Below the pieces are notes generated by a model. That model was not told where the DNA came from. It did not search any database and worked only from the letters and a program-made list of their open reading frames with translations. From JBCCMQ01 sp039179985 (lineage in GTDB: Bacteria; Pseudomonadota; Alphaproteobacteria; Rhodobacterales; Rhodobacteraceae), in contig JBCDED010000032.1 in assembly GCA_039179985.1 (NCBI GenBank), forward strand, positions 1-39,107: a DNA stretch of 39,107 bases. Reading direction: 5' to 3'. A program made the translations under genes and the position numbers. Position 1 is the stretch's first letter, and every line of letters starts with the position of its first letter. Below are positions 8,280 to 15,034 of this stretch, piece by piece.

Positions 8280-9115
8280 CGTACCAACTGCGGGCGGACC
8301 CGGATCCGCTGCCTGCGCTCGTCCGGCAGGTGTCGGTTGAGATGCTTGTTCATCAGCCCGAAGGCGCCGATGATCAGAAGGCAGGCAAGGATAAAGTAGA
8401 CGGCCACAATCGGGTAGGGAACGAAGGGGTTGAAGGTCTTGTCGGCGAAGTAATTGGCGTAGTAGAGCGCATCGCCTTTTTGTTGCCAGGCCGGAAAGCT
8501 GGAGAAAAAGACCAGCGTCGTGGACTGGAAGAGAAAAATCGCCTCGTTCGTATAGCTGGGCCAGGCGAGGCGCATCATCGTGGGAAAGACGATGCGGCGA
8601 AACTTTTTCCAACCGGTGAGCCCATAGGCTTCCGCCGCTTCCAGATCGCCTTTGGGGATTGCCCTGAGCGCGCCGTAGAAAATCTCGGCAGTGTAGGCGG
8701 AGGTATTGAAGAAGAGCACGATCAGTGCCCCGGCCCAAGCCCGGGTCAGCCAGCGCGTCTCGGCGGTGAAGTCGGTCCCTAGAAACGCGAATTCAATGCC
8801 CGCGCGCGGCAAAAGCACGAACATTTCATAGGCGAGAAAGAACTGGATAAAAAGCGGTGATCCACGGAAGACGAAGACGAACCACTCGGCCGGTTTGCGC
8901 AGGATCGCGCGTCGGCTTGTTTTGGCCAAAGCCACCGCCGTCGCGAGGAAAAAACCGAGCGCCAGAGCCATCACGCCGAAATAGATGTTCCACAGCATGC
9001 CAGAGCCGATCAGCGTGATCTGCTCGCACAGCGTAATATCCGTCCGGGGCAAAAGGCGCTCGCCGATGCCTATGGATCGCAGCGCGTAGGCCTGGATCGT
9101 GGCCAGGCAGCTCAT
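8276..9115 (-). CDS. Polar amino acid ABC transporter permease (HisM/ArtM type)
   Basis: An inner-membrane permease of 279 residues. The ATG at 9115 (MSCLATIQ) overlaps the stop of the preceding permease gene by 4 bases, which decides the start over a longer open frame. Several hydrophobic segments are visible (about 40-64, 78-103, 127-146, 191-206, 233-254). The EAA coupling loop that meets the ATPase is at about 144-166 (GALRAIPKGDLEAAEAYGL). PAAT family permeases are usually near 220-240 residues; this one is longer, with an added stretch around 100-125 between membrane segments. It works with the partner permease, the binding protein and the ATPase of the same operon. Confidence 0.9.
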   Translation of the reverse strand: MSCLATIQAYALRSIGIGERLLPRTDITLCEQITLIGSGMLWNIYFGVMALALGFFLATAVALAKTSRRAILRKPAEWFVFVFRGSPLFIQFFLAYEMFVLLPRAGIEFAFLGTDFTAETRWLTRAWAGALIVLFFNTSAYTAEIFYGALRAIPKGDLEAAEAYGLTGWKKFRRIVFPTMMRLAWPSYTNEAIFLFQSTTLVFFSSFPAWQQKGDALYYANYFADKTFNPFVPYPIVAVYFILACLLIIGAFGLMNKHLNRHLPDERRQRIRVRPQLVR

Positions 9116-10029
9116 GCGGTCACCTGATTGCGCAGTGCTTCGCCCGCCGCCGTGGCCTGACCGTGGCTGAGGCGCCGGTTCAGCCGGGTCAGGACAATCT
9201 CCGAAACCTTGGTCAGCCCGAGATAAAAGACAAGGAGCCCGAGGAAGTACCAAAGCCGCCAGTCCGGGTGCGGGTAAGTAAAGGCGTTGGTCTTGGCTCC
9301 GCCAAGCTCGCGCGCCCAGTAAACTATATCCTCGACGCCGAGCAGAAAGAGAAGCGGTGTGGCCTTGATCAGGATCATCCAGAGGTTCGACAGCCCCGGC
9401 AGCGCATAGATCCACATCTGCGGAACAAGGATGCGCCAGAAGCTCTGCCGATGGGACATGCCATAGGCTTCGGCGGTTTCAATCTGCGCTTTCGGCACGG
9501 CGCGCATAGCGCCATATAGCACGTTCGCGGCGAAGGCGCCGAAGACGATGGCGAAAGTCAGCACCGCGAGGCTGAAACCGTAGACCTCATGCACCCACTG
9601 CGGGCTTGCCGACAGGGGCAGCTTGGCCTCGGTGCAGACGATAAAGTCGTTGCCCTGTCGGACAGGCGCGTCCCAGTCGGGGCATTTGATCTGGTGGCGA
9701 AGCCACTCGAATGCCTGGTCGAGGGCGATCACGAAGAAGAGAAAGAAAACAATATCAGGCACACCCCTCACGATCGCCGTGTAGCCCTTGCCAAACCAAC
9801 GCAGCGGGGCGAAATGGCTGCGCGCCGCAACGGCGCCACCAAAGCCGAAGGCGAGCGCAACGGGCGCCGTAACTGCCAGAAGCAAAAGGACCGTGCCGAA
9901 GGAGGCATAAAACGCCATATGCTTGCCCGAGGTGAGGTAGCAGGCAAGCCACTGGCCGTCAGGCAGCGTGGAAGGATCGATGCAGAAGGGAAACATATGG
10001 GGCGACGGGGGCTCAACCGCCCCCGCCAT
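9112..10029 (-). CDS. Polar amino acid ABC transporter permease (HisQ/ArtQ type) with large periplasmic insert
   Basis: A 305-residue inner-membrane permease, the first of the pair. Hydrophobic segments lie at about 43-66, 92-106, 150-170 and in the C-terminal third. The EAA loop is at about 171-190 (YGAMRAVPKAQIETAEAYGM). Compared with ordinary HisQ-type permeases (about 230 residues) it carries an extra hydrophilic stretch at roughly 108-148 with two cysteines (C116, C132), placed where a periplasmic loop is expected; a disulfide is possible. The ATG at 10029 has no clear Shine-Dalgarno sequence and lies 8 bases after the binding-protein stop. An internal start at M12 (9996) is also possible. 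Confidence 0.88.
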   Translation of the reverse strand: MAGAVEPPSPHMFPFCIDPSTLPDGQWLACYLTSGKHMAFYASFGTVLLLLAVTAPVALAFGFGGAVAARSHFAPLRWFGKGYTAIVRGVPDIVFFLFFVIALDQAFEWLRHQIKCPDWDAPVRQGNDFIVCTEAKLPLSASPQWVHEVYGFSLAVLTFAIVFGAFAANVLYGAMRAVPKAQIETAEAYGMSHRQSFWRILVPQMWIYALPGLSNLWMILIKATPLLFLLGVEDIVYWARELGGAKTNAFTYPHPDWRLWYFLGLLVFYLGLTKVSEIVLTRLNRRLSHGQATAAGEALRNQVTA

Positions 10030-10037
10030 ATTGCATA

Positions 10038-10760
10038 TCAGAAGGTCAGGGCGTCGTCACCAAACCATTTCTTGATCATGGTATTGAGTGTGCCGTCTTT
10101 TTTCATGGACGTAATCGCGGCGTCCATCTTTGCTTTGAGGTCGGTATCGCTTTCGCGCACACCCATGCCAACGCCGCCACCCAGCATGATGGGCTCGCCG
10201 ACGACCATCAGTTCCGCATCCTGTTCGGCGATAGGCCTGAGGTAGTCCTGGTCTGCCAGAACCGCGTCCACTTCGCCGTTCTTGACTGCGGCGATGGTTT
10301 CGTCGGGTGTTGCGAATTCCACAAGCGTCGCGTCGGTCGTCGAAATATACGAAGAGTGGATGGTGTTGGTCTGAGTAGCGATGACCCCGGTCTTCAGGTC
10401 GGCGTCCTTGGAGATAGCAAGGAAGTTCGACGGATCGGGCTGCAGGTAATTCTGCGTGAAGTCAATGACTTCGTCCCGCTCGTCTGTAATCGACATGCCG
10501 GCAATGATAGTGTCGTAGTTGCCGGAAACGAGGTTCGGGATGATCGAATCCCAGTCGTTGATGACCCATTCGCAGCTCAGTTTTGCCCGCGCGCAAAGCT
10601 CATCGCCCAACTCGCGTTCAAAGCCGTCAACTTCACCGTTGTCGTTAATGAAGTTGTACGGAGGATAGGCGCCCTCTGTCCCCATACGCACGACGTCTTG
10701 GGCAACGCCCATGCCTGCGGATAGAGCCAGAGCGGCGGTTGTCAGTATTAGGTGCTTCAT
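10038..10760 (-). CDS. Polar amino acid/amine ABC transporter periplasmic binding protein
   Basis: A 240-residue family 3 solute-binding protein. A Sec signal peptide is visible (MKHLILTTAALALSAGMGVA, cleavage likely near residue 20). Then come the family hallmarks: GTEGAYPPYNFINDNGEVDG (28-47), GFERELGDEL, and the ISITDERDEVIDFT-like segment here as GMSITDERDEVIDFT. Family members bind lysine/arginine/ornithine, histidine, opines or octopine-like compounds. A strongly acidic pocket region would suit a cationic ligand, but this cannot be proved by eye. The ATG at 10760 has a GGGGAG Shine-Dalgarno sequence upstream. It sits between the ATPase and permease genes in one operon, and it is the best handle for learning what the cluster imports. 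Confidence 0.92.
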   Translation of the reverse strand: MKHLILTTAALALSAGMGVAQDVVRMGTEGAYPPYNFINDNGEVDGFERELGDELCARAKLSCEWVINDWDSIIPNLVSGNYDTIIAGMSITDERDEVIDFTQNYLQPDPSNFLAISKDADLKTGVIATQTNTIHSSYISTTDATLVEFATPDETIAAVKNGEVDAVLADQDYLRPIAEQDAELMVVGEPIMLGGGVGMGVRESDTDLKAKMDAAITSMKKDGTLNTMIKKWFGDDALTF

Positions 10761-10798
10761 GGTTGAGTGCTCCCCAGAGTGAACGCAGTGCTGTTTTT

Positions 10799-11578
10799 TT
10801 AGGCTGGCGCAGTCGCGCTCAAAAACTGCTTCAGCCTTTCCGTTTTGGGCGTCTCAAAGACGCTTTCGGGCGGACCCTCTTCTGTGATCCGCCCCTGATG
10901 TAGAAATACCACGTGATCCGACACGTCGGCGGCAAGTCGCATGTCATGGGTCACCAAAAGCATCGTCCGGCCTTCGCGGGCGAGGTCCTTTATGACCTTG
11001 ACCACCTCCTGTTCCAGCTCTGGGTCCAACGCGCTGGTGGGCTCATCGAACAAGAGCGCCTTCGGTTCCATGGCAAGCGCGCGGGCGATGGCGGCGCGCT
11101 GTTGCTGCCCGCCCGAAAGCTCTGCCGGATAGGCATCACATTTTGCGCCGATCCCGACCTTGTCCAATAAGCTGCGCGCACGCGCTTCCACCGCACCTGA
11201 GGGCTCGCCAAGTACGGTGACGGGCGCCTCCATGACGTTTTCCAGGATTGTCAGGTGAGACCAGAGATTGAACTGTTGAAAGACCATTGAAAGATTCGTT
11301 CGCACGCGCCGGACCTGCGCGGCATCGGCAGGGTGACGGTGGTGGCCTATGCCCTTCCAGCGGATGGGTTCGCCTTCGAACCGGATCTCGCCGTCCTGGC
11401 TGTTTTCAAGCAGGTTCGCGCAGCGCAAAATGGTGGATTTGCCCGACCCGGAAGAGCCGATCAGTGACACAACGTCTCCGCGCCGGGCGGTGATGTCCAC
11501 GCCCTTGAGGACCTCAAGGGCACCAAAGCTCTTGTGGAGATTATGGATCTCTAAAACGGGTGTTGGCGTGTCGTTCAA
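10799..11578 (-). CDS. Polar amino acid ABC transporter ATP-binding protein (HisP/ArtP type)
   Basis: A 259-residue ATPase that drives the importer. Walker A is GSSGSGKST (41-49), the Q-loop glutamine is Q101, the signature is LSGGQQQR (154-161), Walker B ends in LLFDEP (D178, E179), and the switch histidine is H211. Length and the NLLE...GEIRFEG insert pattern fit the HisP group. The only start compatible with an intact Walker A region is a TTG at 11578, as no in-frame ATG or GTG is seen before it; this is unusual for the first gene of an operon and may hold expression down. The binding-protein gene follows after 38 bases. The upstream PhnD-like gene ends 70 bases before the start. Confidence 0.92.
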   Translation of the reverse strand: MNDTPTPVLEIHNLHKSFGALEVLKGVDITARRGDVVSLIGSSGSGKSTILRCANLLENSQDGEIRFEGEPIRWKGIGHHRHPADAAQVRRVRTNLSMVFQQFNLWSHLTILENVMEAPVTVLGEPSGAVEARARSLLDKVGIGAKCDAYPAELSGGQQQRAAIARALAMEPKALLFDEPTSALDPELEQEVVKVIKDLAREGRTMLLVTHDMRLAADVSDHVVFLHQGRITEEGPPESVFETPKTERLKQFLSATAPA

Positions 11579-11648
11579 GGATGCTCGGTTTTGTCATTGC
11601 CCGACCCGAGGTATGGCCCGAAAAATGCCTGAATTGCAATGGGAGCGG

Positions 11649-12404
11649 CTAGTCTGCCAAGGGAAAGTGGTCTTCTGGCACAGTGGGGAGTGGTATTTCA
11701 GTATACCGATCTACTGTCAGTTGTATCACGGCCGAAGTTCCAAGCAGCACACGCTCCTGACTGGAAAGTTGGTCTGCCGCGGCAGCCAGGGCGGCGCTCA
11801 GGTTTTCTACCAGGTCAGGGTGTGCGGTGACATAGGGCAGGGCAGGGGTTGGTTCGGTTTCGGCGATGATCCTGAGGTCACTGGCCCAAACATCCCAGCG
11901 GGAGATGCCGGCCCAACTGACGGCGTCGATGGCTGCGATGTCTGCCAACCCTTCGGCCACTGCGCGGGCGGAAAGGCTATGCGATCCGGTCAGCCGACCG
12001 CTGCCAAAACCGACACCCGCGGACTCGACCGCGGCCCATCCGCTTTGCGACAAAGGATCGTTCAGGGCGAGCCGCGCGCCCCTAAAGGCGTGCAGATCCT
12101 CTCGCGTATCCGTTCGGCGGGCAACCAGAACGCTGCGATAGTACCCTGCGGGACAGCCCGGAAGGTCGTGGACCGGTGTAGCGACAAGAGCGAGGTCTTT
12201 GTGCAGTTCCGCGCGAAACGGCAAGCCACAAGTCTGCGACAAAAAAAGGTCCGGATGTCGCCAGTCGGTCCAGGGGTCGGAGCCACGCTGCAACCGTTCA
12301 GGCGCTTCGATGTCAGAGGGAAGATGACTGCGGATCAGATGCCAGAACCGGTCGTGCGCCGCCCGTGTTTCCGGGCGGTCGTACATCGGCAGGCTGGCGA
12401 TCAC
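11649..12404 (-). CDS. PhnD-like substrate-binding-fold protein without signal peptide
   Basis: A 251-residue protein of the PhnD/SsuA/transferrin-like binding fold. Supporting segments are GARLALNDPLSQSGW (an equivalent of the PhnD ligand loop), a GSHSLSARAVAEGLADIAAIDA helix-strand unit and DRPETRAAHDRFW near the N-terminus. The start is taken as GTG at 12404, whose GTGA overlaps the TerB stop; the open frame further up runs inside terB. From this start there is no signal peptide or lipobox, so it is predicted to be cytoplasmic. No permease or ATPase of the phosphonate type is adjacent. It may sense or bind a ligand rather than feed a transporter. ATG at codon 7 is an alternative start. Confidence 0.72.
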   Translation of the reverse strand: MIASLPMYDRPETRAAHDRFWHLIRSHLPSDIEAPERLQRGSDPWTDWRHPDLFLSQTCGLPFRAELHKDLALVATPVHDLPGCPAGYYRSVLVARRTDTREDLHAFRGARLALNDPLSQSGWAAVESAGVGFGSGRLTGSHSLSARAVAEGLADIAAIDAVSWAGISRWDVWASDLRIIAETEPTPALPYVTAHPDLVENLSAALAAAADQLSSQERVLLGTSAVIQLTVDRYTEIPLPTVPEDHFPLAD

Positions 12405-12853
12405 GCCTGGCCCTTTTCGACCCTTTGCCGTGCAAGCGCGCTGTCGCGGTCGTTGACGCCCAACATCGGCGCCACGAGCCGAATAAGCGCGTCCTCTTCG
12501 TAGTCGCGTTCGCCGTCCACCAAAGCCACGGCCCAAAGCGCTTCGAGCACCTGCGCGCGGTCTTCGTAGGCCACGGCATCCTTGATCGCGCGGGTGAAGC
12601 GCACGGTGTCCGGCGCTTCGGATTCAAGGATCTCGGCATCGGCTCGCAGCTTTGTCACTTCAAACGGCGACAGCCCGTAGCGATGAGCGAGCAGCTTGTC
12701 GATCAGGCGGATTTGCGTGGGGGCGTAGTCACCGTCGGACCGCGCCATCCTGACCAGGAGCGCGGCAAGGGCCAGACGAGCGTCGGCATCCGACAGTTGG
12801 TCGGGCTCCGGCGCGGTCAGCTTTTTCAGAAAGTCTCCAAACATGGAGCCCAT
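12401..12853 (-). CDS. TerB-family tellurite resistance/co-chaperone-like protein
   Basis: A 150-residue helical protein of the TerB/DjlA N-terminal domain family. The pattern LAALLVRMARSDGDYAP, followed by a second LEALWAVALVDGERDYEEDALI repeat, shows the two acidic metal-binding-like turns (RSDGDY, LVDGERDY) typical of the family. The biochemical role of such stand-alone TerB proteins is not known. Its stop overlaps the GTG of the PhnD-like gene (12401-12404), so the two are translated together. Start uncertain: ATG at 12853 or ATG at 12844 (MFGDFL); neither has a clear Shine-Dalgarno sequence. Tellurite resistance as such should not be assumed. Confidence 0.82.
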   Translation of the reverse strand: MGSMFGDFLKKLTAPEPDQLSDADARLALAALLVRMARSDGDYAPTQIRLIDKLLAHRYGLSPFEVTKLRADAEILESEAPDTVRFTRAIKDAVAYEDRAQVLEALWAVALVDGERDYEEDALIRLVAPMLGVNDRDSALARQRVEKGQA

Positions 12854-12883
12854 ATAGACATTCGGTTCCGGGACCTAAAGCCC

Positions 12884-13177
12884 CTAGGGGTCGTAGCCCT
12901 CGACGATGATCAAAGAGCCTTCGGCAGCGGGCGCTCGCAATGCAACAGCAGCTTGATAGTCCGGGCTTTCGTAGCAGGCTATGGCATCGGCGTAGGTGGG
13001 GAACTCAATGATCACGCTTCTGGCGTGTGGATTGCCCTCCCTCGCTTCCTGGTCGCCGGCGCGCACAAGGAACTTTCCGCCAAAGTCCGCCAGAGGTTTG
13101 GCATTGGCCGCCTTATACGCCTCATAGGCTTCGGCGTCGGTGATCTGGTTGTTCACAATCCAGTAGCCTTTGGGCAT
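12884..13177 (-). CDS. DUF1330 family protein
   Basis: A 97-residue ferredoxin-like (dimeric alpha-beta barrel) protein. The family signature is clear: GYWIVNNQITD near the N-terminus, YKAANAKPLADFGGKFLVR, and HARSVIIEFPTYADAIACY with SPDYQAA after it. Its function is unknown; related folds bind small molecules or act as monooxygenases. The ATG at 13177 is chosen over a longer open frame because GGGAGGA sits just upstream and the family is about 95 residues. It follows the exported unknown protein by 16 bases. Confidence 0.88.
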   Translation of the reverse strand: MPKGYWIVNNQITDAEAYEAYKAANAKPLADFGGKFLVRAGDQEAREGNPHARSVIIEFPTYADAIACYESPDYQAAVALRAPAAEGSLIIVEGYDP

Positions 13178-13193
13178 TGGGTCCTCCCGGTTG

Positions 13194-13913
13194 TCATCCG
13201 CGGCTCTGATGGCCAATTCGCCAGCCCGGCGCAACCCCCGTGACGGCAATGGCGTCGAAGACGATGTCGTCGATAGCAATACCCGCCGGGTCTCGGTTGG
13301 TGATCGTGATCCCTGCAATATCGCGGCTGTCGTCTGCCATAGCAAAACCGTAGCCAGCGCGACCCCATTCAAGGGCCAGATCCAGCTCATCGATCAGGCT
13401 GCCGTCGCGACGGTAAAACCGAACGGTCATCCGTCCTTTGGGCGGCGCCGGTTCGGTTTCTGGTGTTGGCTCGGCAGCGACGCGGAAGCCAAGAGCCCTT
13501 TGGTTGATGTCAAAAAGCGCCGCGATTGCGCCCTCGCCGCCGGCGCGGCTTTCAGGAAACCCGGGCGCAGCGTTTCCCACCAAGTGGTTCGAGATGAGGA
13601 AATAGAAGGTCACCGACAGGTTTTCCTTAGGCGCGCCCGGAACAAGCGTGAGCGGAGCCAGCGGGGCGCCGGACAGAGCGTCGAAACCCTGATCCTGCAG
13701 TACCTCCTGCCCCAGGAAGCGCTCGGCGAAGGAGGCCCCGTCGAGGTCTTGCACATCGTCCAGTCGGGTGCCGGGAGACATGTATTTCGGGAATGACTCA
13801 AAGTCGATGACGCGCCCAAGCTCTTCCACAAGGGGGGCGTAGGGCACCTGCACGACCTGCGCTTGCGCCTTTAGCGCCGCCAGGATCATGAGGACTGCCA
13901 GAAACCATCGCAT
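13194..13913 (-). CDS. Exported protein of unknown function
   Basis: A 239-residue protein with a Sec signal peptide (MRWFLAVLMILAALKAQAQ, cleavage near AQA-Q at 19). I do not recognise a named family. After the signal there is a VIDFESFPKYMSPGTRLDDV stretch and a C-terminal NRDPAGIAIDDIVFDA segment, which together resemble the beta-sandwich domains of secreted proteins that begin with an IDFE motif and end with GIDDV. No membrane anchor or PEP-CTERM sorting tail is seen. No Shine-Dalgarno sequence is obvious before the ATG at 13913. It lies 31 bases after the acyltransferase on the same strand. Confidence 0.75.
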   Translation of the reverse strand: MRWFLAVLMILAALKAQAQVVQVPYAPLVEELGRVIDFESFPKYMSPGTRLDDVQDLDGASFAERFLGQEVLQDQGFDALSGAPLAPLTLVPGAPKENLSVTFYFLISNHLVGNAAPGFPESRAGGEGAIAALFDINQRALGFRVAAEPTPETEPAPPKGRMTVRFYRRDGSLIDELDLALEWGRAGYGFAMADDSRDIAGITITNRDPAGIAIDDIVFDAIAVTGVAPGWRIGHQSRG

Positions 13914-13944
13914 AGTCGACAGTGTGACCGAGTGCGGCCGGCGG

Positions 13945-14973
13945 TCAAGCCGCGGGATCGTCCGGAAAGCGTTTTATGCACCACCAGTAGAACTGCGGCG
14001 CGGGGCTGATCATTTTCTCGACATTCCTCAGCAACCTTCGCGCGCGACGTCTGGGCGGCCAGCGCTTTTCGATCCAGACCGGATCCAGGAAAGTGAACCG
14101 GTATCCTGTACCATCCGGGTTACGCCTGTGACAGGCGGGTATGATCGTCGACCCCGACAGGTGTGCGATGCGAAAAATGGCATCGCTGCTTTCCATCGGC
14201 TGGCCCATAAAGCGGCTGACAACGGCGTTTTTTTCAGTCACACGAAGGTCCGCCGCAACCCAGAGAATGCTGCCCGCCTTCAACTCTTCGGCCACGGCCC
14301 GCATGTTTTGCGATGTGATCAGGCGGTCGACGATCTTTCCCCGTCCCCAGCGAATGATTTCGTCGACCATCCGATTTGTAGGTTGGCGATAAATTGCTAC
14401 CAGTCGCCGCCCCCGGCGATCCAACCGGCTCAGGAAGGCGCCATTCAGTTCTGTGGACCCGTAGTGTGCCGCAAGAATGATCACGCCATTGCCTTGATCA
14501 AGCGCCGCCTCGAATTGCATCAGATTATCGTAGTCCACCACGTCGAATTCGGGGTTATCGGGGCGAAACCGGACCCAGGTCTTGACGCTTTCCACCAAAG
14601 AGGTGCCGAGTTCGCGGTGCGTTTCCTGGACCAATGCCTGCCGATCTTCAGCCTTGAGGTCGGAAAAACACCGCTCGATGTTCTCAAACGTCACCTCCCG
14701 AATGCGCCGGTTCAGGGATAAAAGGCGCCCGATCAGCCTGCCCGGGCCAACAAGGGCGCGCATGGGCAGAAGGGCCATCGGCAGGAAGAGACCCATTGCG
14801 AAGAGGGATGGCCAGGCTGATGGCCGCAGCAACGCGTGCCAGGGGAAGCCCGGCCGTCGAACGTCGGAACCGGAGGCGGCGGGATTGCTCTGAACTGTCT
14901 CTGAAGGCTTGGTCTCGGTCACGATGTGTCCAGATGGATGGCGGGCCGAAAAGTGGCGCGGCTTCCCTGACAT
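13945..14973 (-). CDS. LpxL/HtrB-type lipid A (or lysophospholipid) acyltransferase
   Basis: A 342-residue inner-membrane acyltransferase. A hydrophobic N-terminal segment (about 54-73) is followed by the catalytic H-x4-E motif in AAHYGSTELNG (H170, E175), which matches LpxL/LpxM rather than the H-x4-D of PlsC. Later landmarks are the ADLRVTEKNAVVSRFMG loop and an FYWWCIKRFP C-terminus, which parallels the QWLWxHRRF end of this family. It is expected to add a secondary acyl chain to lipid A or a related lipid on the cytoplasmic face. The first 45 residues are polar and low in conservation; a GTG at 14922 is an alternative start. Neither start has a strong Shine-Dalgarno sequence. Confidence 0.85.
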   Translation of the reverse strand: MSGKPRHFSARHPSGHIVTETKPSETVQSNPAASGSDVRRPGFPWHALLRPSAWPSLFAMGLFLPMALLPMRALVGPGRLIGRLLSLNRRIREVTFENIERCFSDLKAEDRQALVQETHRELGTSLVESVKTWVRFRPDNPEFDVVDYDNLMQFEAALDQGNGVIILAAHYGSTELNGAFLSRLDRRGRRLVAIYRQPTNRMVDEIIRWGRGKIVDRLITSQNMRAVAEELKAGSILWVAADLRVTEKNAVVSRFMGQPMESSDAIFRIAHLSGSTIIPACHRRNPDGTGYRFTFLDPVWIEKRWPPRRRARRLLRNVEKMISPAPQFYWWCIKRFPDDPAA

Positions 14974-15034
14974 GCGGCATGGCTATTTGAACCGCAACAT
15001 GGTTTCGCGCAGTCAGCCCCGTGGCGCCAGACGG

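Noticed and set aside
8279..8738. Upstream extension of the second GS-like ligase
   Set aside because: The extra 153 codons lie wholly within the permease gene in another frame; the ATGA overlap at 8276-8279 gives the expected protein length.
10792..10798. T-run beside the binding-protein gene as a terminator
   Set aside because: It is a T-run only on the plus strand, where no gene ends, and there is no stem before it; on the minus strand it reads as A's.
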